The notes beneath the pieces are model-generated. The model did not search any database. It saw nothing but the letters and a program-made list of their open reading frames with translations, and was not told the DNA's origin. From Acanthamoeba sp. SK_2022b (taxonomy: Eukaryota > Discosea > Longamoebia > Acanthamoebidae): a stretch of DNA of 64,000 bases. Both the position numbers and the translations under genes were made by a program. The DNA is taken from contig JANDJZ010000113.1 of the NCBI GenBank assembly GCA_027943245.1, positions 41,001 to 105,000 on the forward strand, written 5' to 3'. Of the stretch, positions 57,674 through 64,000 are shown one piece after another; position 1 is the stretch's first letter; every line of letters begins with the position of its first letter.

Positions 57674-58841
57674 TCACGGCGCCTTTGAAGTGACGATGCG
57701 AGCAATGTCGGTGAGCGAGACAACGCCTTGCGGCTTCATCGTGGTGGGCTCGACGACGAAGACCCTGTGGACGCGTCCCTCGGCCAGCTTCTTGACTACT
57801 GTTTGCAGCGGCGTAGTGGGAATGCACCACACGCGGAAGCTCTTGCACTGGTGGCCCTCCTCCGTTCGCACGTGTTCGAGGAACTGGATGACGGGGAGCA
57901 GGAGAGCCTGGAACCTATAGTCTCTTATAAGCTTCAGGTCGGTCGCGCTAAGACAGCCCTGGAACGCGCCCTCGCTATCCACCACCGCCACTGCGCTTAG
58001 ACCTGACCCACAACCACACATATCAGTAGTAGGTCAGTACTCGCTACTCGCAGGGGAGGTGGGGAGCGGTGGGGACAAAACGCACCCTTGGAGTGCATGG
58101 TAATGAAGGCGTCGATGGCCTTGGTGTCGCTGGATACGGAGACGACCTTGTCGGCTCCACTCACGAGGCCGAGGTCGCTGATGGAGGCGTGGGCGCGTTC
58201 CTTGCCGAGGTACTTCTCAGGGTCGGTGGCGAGGAAGCGGTTGGCGTCGGTTTGAGTCAGCATGGCCACGATACGGGTAGGGTCCTCAGAGTCGACCACG
58301 GGCACTCGATGCACCCCGCGCGCGAAGTTGCGCAGGACTTCGATCAGTGGTGCGCCCAGAGTGCAGGGAAGGAACGGGTTTCGTGTGGACAGATTCGCCT
58401 GTGGAGTGGTAGAGTGATGACACACCATGACAAGGAATAAGAGTGTGTGGTGCAAACACATATTAGAGCTCTATAATACAACGCTGCCGCAGAGGCGGTG
58501 GGAGGGGGAGGAGTACGTGCCTCTGAGGCAACATTGGCGGCGTTGAAGCGTTCGCTGCGCTGGACGAGCATGTCCATGTCGTCGTGGTGAAGGTTGGTCG
58601 AGGGGGGCGACACGCGTGATTCGAAAGGCTCCGAAGCGACCTGGAGCAGGAACGACAACACGTCGAGAACGTCGACCAGACCTTCGCATTTGGACTCGAA
58701 ATCAATGACAGGCGCGGCAAGGATGTGGTGGCGGTAGAGCGTGTCAAGGACCTCCTTCACAGTGGCCGTCTTAGTGACTACGTGTATCTGGGCAGGAAGC
58801 TGTTGGTGGCTAAGGACGTCTCTCACGGTGGCGGTCTCCAT
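57674..58841 (-). CDS. Four-CBS-domain protein
   Basis: CBS pairs bind adenosine nucleotides and regulate enzymes or transport. The sequence contains four units: METATVRDVLSHQQLPAQIH with APVIDFESKCEGLVDVLDVL; NPFLPCTLGAPLIEVLRNFA with VHRVPVVDSEDPTRIVAML; VSVSSDTKAIDAFITMHSKG with AVAVVDSEGAFQGCLSATDL; and IPTTPLQTVVKKLAEGRVHR with VFVVEPTTMKPQGVVSLTDI. The layout resembles the AMPK gamma subunit, but no further gamma-specific segments were verified. Exon 1 ends at 58521; the next exon begins at 58398, and the intron starts with GC (GC-AG). Stop at 57674; convergent with TDP1. Confidence 0.82.
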
Positions 58842-59240
58842 TTGCGTGTTGGGATGCTATGCGGCCGTGGCAGTTGGGAGTGTAGTAGCAAGTTGTGTTG
58901 ATGATTGTGGCCGCCAGAGGCACCCTCTGCGGCTTTAAAAAGGTCGTTGCGCCATTTTCTGCAAGGTTTCGCTGAGATATGCGTGGGGAGTATACCATTT
59001 CTCAGCAAATTTTCGCTTCATCTCTAAAAAGATAAATTAGTAGTAGGCGGTAGATCTCTGGTTGGCCAATGGAGTGCGCTCATGCTTAGCCACGTAGACC
59101 ACGTTAATTGAGAAACAGTAGAGACCGCGGTTTTACCTTTGCTAGCCTCGCCAAGGGGACGAGAGCAGCGTAGTAGCCCAACAACGCCGCCTTCTCATCT
59201 CCACAACCTGATGGATCCCGCTCACGAGACTCACACATTT
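58842..59240. promoter_or_regulatory. Upstream region of the CBS gene
   Basis: About 400 bp with no coding signal, presumably the CBS promoter. Confidence 0.35.
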
Positions 59241-59289
59241 ATTGTTCACAACGTTGTTCAGCTCACTGTCTCTGCAGGATGTCAAGTTC

Positions 59290-59580
59290 CTTGCTGTCGT
59301 TGAAGATGTGGTCGTCGGCGGTGTGGTCGTCGTCAGAGTGGTCGTCGGCAGTGTGGTGGTCGGTGGTGTGGTCGTTGTCAGCGTGGTCGTCGTCAGCGTG
59401 GTCGTCATCAGCGTGGTCGTCAGCAGCGTGGTCGTCAGCAGCGTGGTTGGCATGGCCGTCGTTGGTGTGGTCGTCGGCATGGCGGTGAGGGCGGTGGCAG
59501 CGGTAAGCGTGGTCTTTGGTGCGGTAATTGGTGTAGCGGTCGGTGTTGTTGGCGTGGTGGTCGGCGTGGCGGGCGGCGGG
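59290..59580. repeat. GTGGTCGTC-type minisatellite
   Basis: Degenerate tandem units of 12-21 bp with the core GTGGTCGTCGGC or GTGGTCGTCAGC; one reading gives Val-rich and the other Thr-rich repeats. Confidence 0.85.
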
Positions 59581-59738
59581 GCCATGAGCATGGTGGTTCG
59601 GTGCACGCTTTCTACCCACCCTGCCTCTTCCCGCTTTCTACCCGCCCCGCCTCTCCTCGGCTTCTCCCCACCCCACCTCTCCCCACCTTCTCCCTGCCTC
59701 TCCCCACCCCGCCTGAGAAGTTATCTTCGTGGACTCAG

Positions 59739-59960
59739 TTGATCTTGGTCAGGTCCTCTTGAATGACGCTGATGAGCTCCTTCTCAGACATGTCTACATA
59801 GAGCATCTCCTCATCAAACTGGCCCACCTTCTTGGTGATCTTGTGGTCGAAGAACTCCCTGAGGTGGCCATTGAGTGCATTGTGTCTGCCCACAAGCAGG
59901 TTCTGCTTGCAGACTGTTGAGAACTTGGCCAGTGCAATGGCCTTTGCTTGTGCTCCACCT
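59739..59960 (-). pseudogene. C-terminal fragment of an unknown protein
   Basis: On the minus strand an open frame of about 75 codons encodes AKAIALAKFSTVCKQNLLVG, then NALNGHLREFFDHKITKKVG and QFDEEMLYVDMSEKELISVI, ending DLTKIN before TGA at 59739. Amino-acid composition and codon evenness suggest real past coding. Upstream (toward 59970) it is broken by a stop, so it is a fragment or last exon. I do not recognise the family. Confidence 0.45.
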
Positions 59961-62900
59961 CCACATCATGATGTGAGAAGTGTGTGGGCCGTGATTCAGA
60001 GAGAGAGAGAGAGAGTCATGCAGTGAGGTTAGATCAAGGCCTTGACCTGTCACCAAAAGCGCCATGTACACACATGGTGCTTGGTTGGGGTAGGTGGTTG
60101 GGTGTGGCAGCACAAAGTGGAGGCATGTGGGTGTGGAGGGAATGACCAACACCACCCCTGCCAGTAAAAATAAAATAAGTATTTTAATTACCACTTTGGG
60201 TTGGGGTGGGTGCATCAGGCTGTGGCATGGTCACCTGTCAAGGCAGTAAAGGCAGAGGCATGTTCTGCACAGCAACATTTTGGTTAGGATGGGAACACAG
60301 GAGAGAGATGGCCTTGTACCAGCAATGGTCATGGCACCTGGAGGAAGGGCACCAGCTCTTGCATGGCAGGCAATCTCTTGCTGGAAGTCAAAGATGCTTT
60401 CCAGAACATCACTGTCATATTCACCTGCAAGAAGCTCCCACTTGTGTGCAACACCCTTTACTTGTTCTCCTCATTGTTGGCACTAGATGTTCCTTCACTA
60501 GGGAGAGGCTTGACACTGGAGGTCAAGCTGCCACTGTGGAGCAAATGATATATGATGATGGTGCACAGGCAAGGAGGTCCAGCAAACAAGAGGGTGGCAG
60601 TTGTGTGGCAGACTGCTTTGCTGCAAGCCTATGGTCTGCCACCTGGATGCTTGCCACCAATCAAGCTTGAAGGGGTGGCAGCATTGGTGCGACCCACTGA
60701 TATGAGAGATTTAGTATCCAAGTAAGCACTGCAACAAGGCTGCAACAGGGGGCGACACACTGTAAACATTGGATTCATATCAGATTGCTCAGCCACACTG
60801 GCAATTTGATCCATCAAATTAGTGGCATCATCTGTGAGGTCTGTGAGGTCATGTGTGAGGTCAAGAGCCTCTGCTTGCACTCCACACAGCTGGCTGATGC
60901 CACCATTGAAAATCTGCCAAACTCCATCCTCACCAACTTGATTGCAGAGGGATTGGAGCTTGCTGACCTCAAGCATGCACTCAAGTTTTTGCTTCTTTTT
61001 TTATTGGCCACAGCCTCCTTCTCATTGCACTGCCTCGACATGTGCTATGGCATTGCATTGGGCAATGTCATACTCCAACCAGTGGAAGTTGCCTGCCACA
61101 TCATCCAGTCAGATGAGCTCATGGCACTGCAGGAAGGTGGGAGCCATACTTCTCTTGTCCCAGCACAAGCAGTAGTGGAACTCATCACAGCTAAGTAAGT
61201 ATTAAAGATGATATATTTCTGCCCAGACAGGGGCAGGGGAAGAATAAATGTCACCCAGCAGCCACAAAGAATTTGACAACAGTAACAGCAAGGGCATGTA
61301 AAAGGTAAGCAGTTTTACTAAATTGGAGAAACAATCTGCACACCAAAACCAACAGCTATGATGCAATTTGGTGTTTCAGTGGAGCAATGGTCAGTGTCAC
61401 TCCAAGCCCACACCTCAAGCAAACAACCCCCCCCCCCCAACAAGAAGCTCCAGTCTCTACCCAAAGACATGGCACACTCACATGATCTTTCATCTACAAC
61501 AGTGCCAGCATCATTGTCTTCACCAGCAGAGATTGCCCGACCAGTCACAGCAGGACAGCCCACAACACACAGATTAGCAATGACAGCAGCTACAGCCCTG
61601 ACTGGGTCACACCACCCAGTGCAAATTCTACCAGCACCAGCAAGCAACCCAAGCAGCAGTGGCAGTGGCAGTGGTGGTGGTGGCAGTAGCCATGGCATGG
61701 GTGAAGTGCTGTGCTTGCTCTACAGCAGTACCATCAACTACAGCAGCACCATCTGGCTGCATTGGTGGCCACAAGAGCAGTGACACCATCACCTCTCTGG
61801 GCCATGCAAGTCATTGTCATGGCACTGCCTCCACAACAGCAGCAGCAGCAACTCACAGCAATCTCAGCCATCAGGCAGTGTTGGCTTGCCCTGTGCAACA
61901 AAGGCCTCCTCCCTTGGTTGTCACCACAGCACCACCACACCAACAATCCAACCAAGTTGCCCCACTGCCAACACACACAACAAGCAAGCTGAAACAATGA
62001 GACAAACTTGAAGCAGGAGTGCAAGGTGCACATCAACCCATCCCATTCCCATCTCAACAAAGGCATAACAATTCTGAGGCAACAGATGCAGCATCCAGTA
62101 TACAACAAGGACCAGAGGATGGCAGTGCAGCCAGACCTGGGCTGAATGACCAAGAACAGGCAAAACGAAATCAAAGCAACATCCATGTGATCTTCTATGC
62201 CAAGGAGGAGAGATTGCACACACTGGGACTGCAGCCCAACCCAACAAGAAAGTGAAAGAGACCACTGGTGTGGGCGTGTGATGAGGATAGTGACAGAAGA
62301 CAGCATGACAACATGATCTGGAACAAGGTGACACACATTGCCAACCTGGTCAGGTGGCTTACCAACACAGTGGAGATGAAGTGCAAGTTCCTACATGGCA
62401 ATGATGCAACAGAGATGGCAATGGAGGTGCTTACACATCTACATGCAACAGCCCAACTGGGGAAATGCAAGGGCTTATGGCAATGGGCGAAACAACAAAA
62501 CTCAGACCAATGCTGGGCAGAAGGTTTGTGCATCTACAACAATTATATGTGCCTGGACCAGGTCTGGGCAGAAAGAAGTAATATAGAGAGAGCAGTGAAA
62601 AGCAACATGACACAGGGGAAGCAACAGTGACACAGGGGAAGCAACAGCCAAACCTGTGGAGGATGTGGACAGTAGTGTGATGACCACTGGTGAGATGATG
62701 AAATATGATGAGCATGCAGCCCTGGTGCCCAAGGACACAGCCACCAACACCATGATGGCCACCAGCAGGGCTGCTTGCAACAGCAGGCAACCAAGGAGAA
62801 GCCTGATGAACTGAAGAAAATGGCAACACAACAGTGAACAACAAGGTTGATGATGGTGGTGGTGGTGGTGGTGGTGGTGGTGGTGGTGGTGGTGGCAGTG

Positions 62901-63350
62901 GCAGGGCTGGACTACAAGCCAGTGACAAGCTGACTGTGAGTCATTGATTGGCTACTGCATGAATGGCTAGGCCTGCACTGCTGATTTGCTGAACTGCTTT
63001 GGCCAACCTACATGCCTACAGAAGTTGATGTTGCTTATGCAGCTGAGTGGCAATGAGCAGAGCTACAACTCTGGTGTTGACAGTGTAGCAGCAGCAGCAG
63101 TGGCATGAAAGGTAGAGTGGATGGCTGAGGCTGATCTAAGCCACTTTGTTTGATTTTGATAGTTGTGAATGTGACTAGATCTTACCTGGCAGTTGCATGT
63201 TGAAAAGCATAATTTTCCAGATTTTTCTCTAAACACGCAAGGCCACAAAGTGATAATTGTTCTAAGACTTAGATGACCAGCCCTAATAAGACTTGAGAGA
63301 TGGATGATAGGAAGAAGAAGAAGAAAAAAAAAACAATGGAGTTGGCGGTC
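59961..63350. mobile_element. CpG-depleted repeat-like region
   Basis: Over about 3.4 kb CpG dinucleotides are very rare while TG/CA are abundant. Only scattered weak open frames occur, such as LADATIENLPNSILTNLI near 60890 (+). The pattern fits methylated, mutated repeat DNA. No intact mobile-element gene is recognised; a CCT/GGT tract near 62855 adds low complexity. Confidence 0.5.
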
Positions 63351-63357
63351 TATATTA

Positions 63358-63937
63358 TCATTCTTTCTTGGGACCCAAGAGAATTACCTCAAGGTTGGGC
63401 TTGAGGAATTCCTCCACACATTCCAGGGCATTCCCCATCTGGTCAAAGTCCTCCCAGGTGTTGAACTCAGTGGGGTAGCCTTCCCACTTGACCCAGACCT
63501 CAAGCTTGCCATCCTCACTATTGATCCTCATGTCTTGAATCGCTTCCACTTGATCCTCTTTCTTGTTGTTGCTGAAGTTGTGGTCGTTGTCAGAGTTCAT
63601 CTCTTCTTTCTTCTTCTTCATCTTCTGCTTCTTCCTCTTCCTCTTCTGCTTCTTCCTCTTCTTCCTCTTCCTCCTCAAGCAGCCTGGCACTCTTTCTTTT
63701 GTGGCCAGACAAGCTTTCCCACTCTGCATCATCAGCAGTTTCTCTAGCCTTCCTCTTTTCCACATCAACTCTCTGGACTTTTCCCTCAGAGGTGATGGCA
63801 CCAAGCATCTTCTTTTCCATCTCAGACATGGTTTCATGGTCACCTGCTGCTACCTTGGCAGAGTTGGCCAGGTGAAGAGTACCCTTGTGTTTTTTGTGGA
63901 GATCATGTCTTTTTCCCCCCCCCCACCCAGTGCACAC
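63358..63937 (-). pseudogene. Chromodomain protein with charged low-complexity region, frame-broken
   Basis: At 63358-63560 (minus) the reading includes KLEVWVKWEGYPTEFNTWED and CVEEFLKP, a good chromodomain (aromatic cage residues W, Y, W). Upstream is a Glu-rich or Lys/Arg-rich low-complexity stretch where the two overlapping frames meet: one contains HETMSEMEKKMLGAITSEGK, then ends in acidic repeats and a stop, while the chromodomain is in the neighbouring frame. So a frameshift or small unseen intron separates them. It could be the tail of a chromovirus-type integrase or an independent chromatin reader. Confidence 0.5.
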
Positions 63938-64000
63938 ATTGCTGTTAGGGTTAGGGCAGTGTCCCGAAGGGCAGTATGAGTCCTTGAAGAAGTAACATAC

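Noticed and set aside
59242..59742. Val-rich open frame across the minisatellite
   Set aside because: Tandem repeat translation with no start context or splice evidence; treated as minisatellite.
63944..63955. TTAGGGTTAGGG telomere-like units
   Set aside because: Only two units, internal to otherwise unique sequence; not enough to call a telomere.

Overview
The window looks like nuclear DNA of an intron-dense, GC-rich amoebozoan, most likely Acanthamoeba. The reasons are: many short introns (about 60-170 nt) with 5' splice sites of the GTACGC/GTGCGT type and CTAAC/CTGAC branch-like motifs, CA/TG microsatellites inside introns, and gene families typical of free-living amoebae (ROCO kinases, ankyrin and F-box proteins, an LRRK1-like layout). 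No tRNA, rRNA, CRISPR or bacterial operon was seen. Exon structures below were worked out by hand from splice signals and reading-frame continuity; no cDNA was available.

Layout. 0.1-2.2 kb (-): mitochondrial PPR protein. 2.6-18.6 kb (+): two tandem paralogous ROCO proteins (ankyrin, LRR, Roc, COR, then a kinase domain with an SH3 insert). 19.2-20.7 (+): histidine phosphatase. 21.2-21.8 (-): F-box/ankyrin protein, divergent from phosphomevalonate kinase at 21.9-24.3 (+). 24.5-29.7 (-): zinc-ribbon repeat protein, LIV-1-type ZIP zinc transporter, HD-domain hydrolase, secreted protein. 30.4-33.3 (+): F-box/RCC1 protein and a small unknown protein. 33.3-36.0: CpG-poor transposon remnant. 36.0-38.9 (+): ankyrin/F-box/Rab fusion. 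39.7-42.0 (+): Niban-like PH protein. 42.4-43.2 (+): secreted C39-like protein. 43.3-45.4: CpG-poor DNA with an element bounded by inverted repeats. 45.5-51.2 (-): LAV1-2-like protein, universal stress protein, Zn2Cys6-PAS factor, glycine-rich RRM protein. 52.5-57.5 (+): KCTD-like BTB protein and FHA/CUE/TDP1. 57.7-58.8 (-): four-CBS protein. 59.2-64.0: minisatellite, then CpG-depleted repeat-like DNA with an unknown coding fragment and a broken chromodomain gene.

The main discovery is in the two ROCO genes. Between their ordinary exons, the ankyrin region is cut into series of microexons that are nearly all exactly 3 nt (sometimes 6 or 9), each flanked by its own ordinary-length intron. The pattern is a 3' AG, one codon, then GTACGY, repeated. 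Joined together, the single codons complete ankyrin repeats, and parts of the order are conserved between the two paralogs. A second theme is compartmentation: GC-rich, CpG-rich gene blocks alternate with strongly CpG-depleted, TpG/CpA-rich islands holding transposase, inverted-repeat and chromodomain sequences, which suggests cytosine-methylation-driven decay of mobile DNA.
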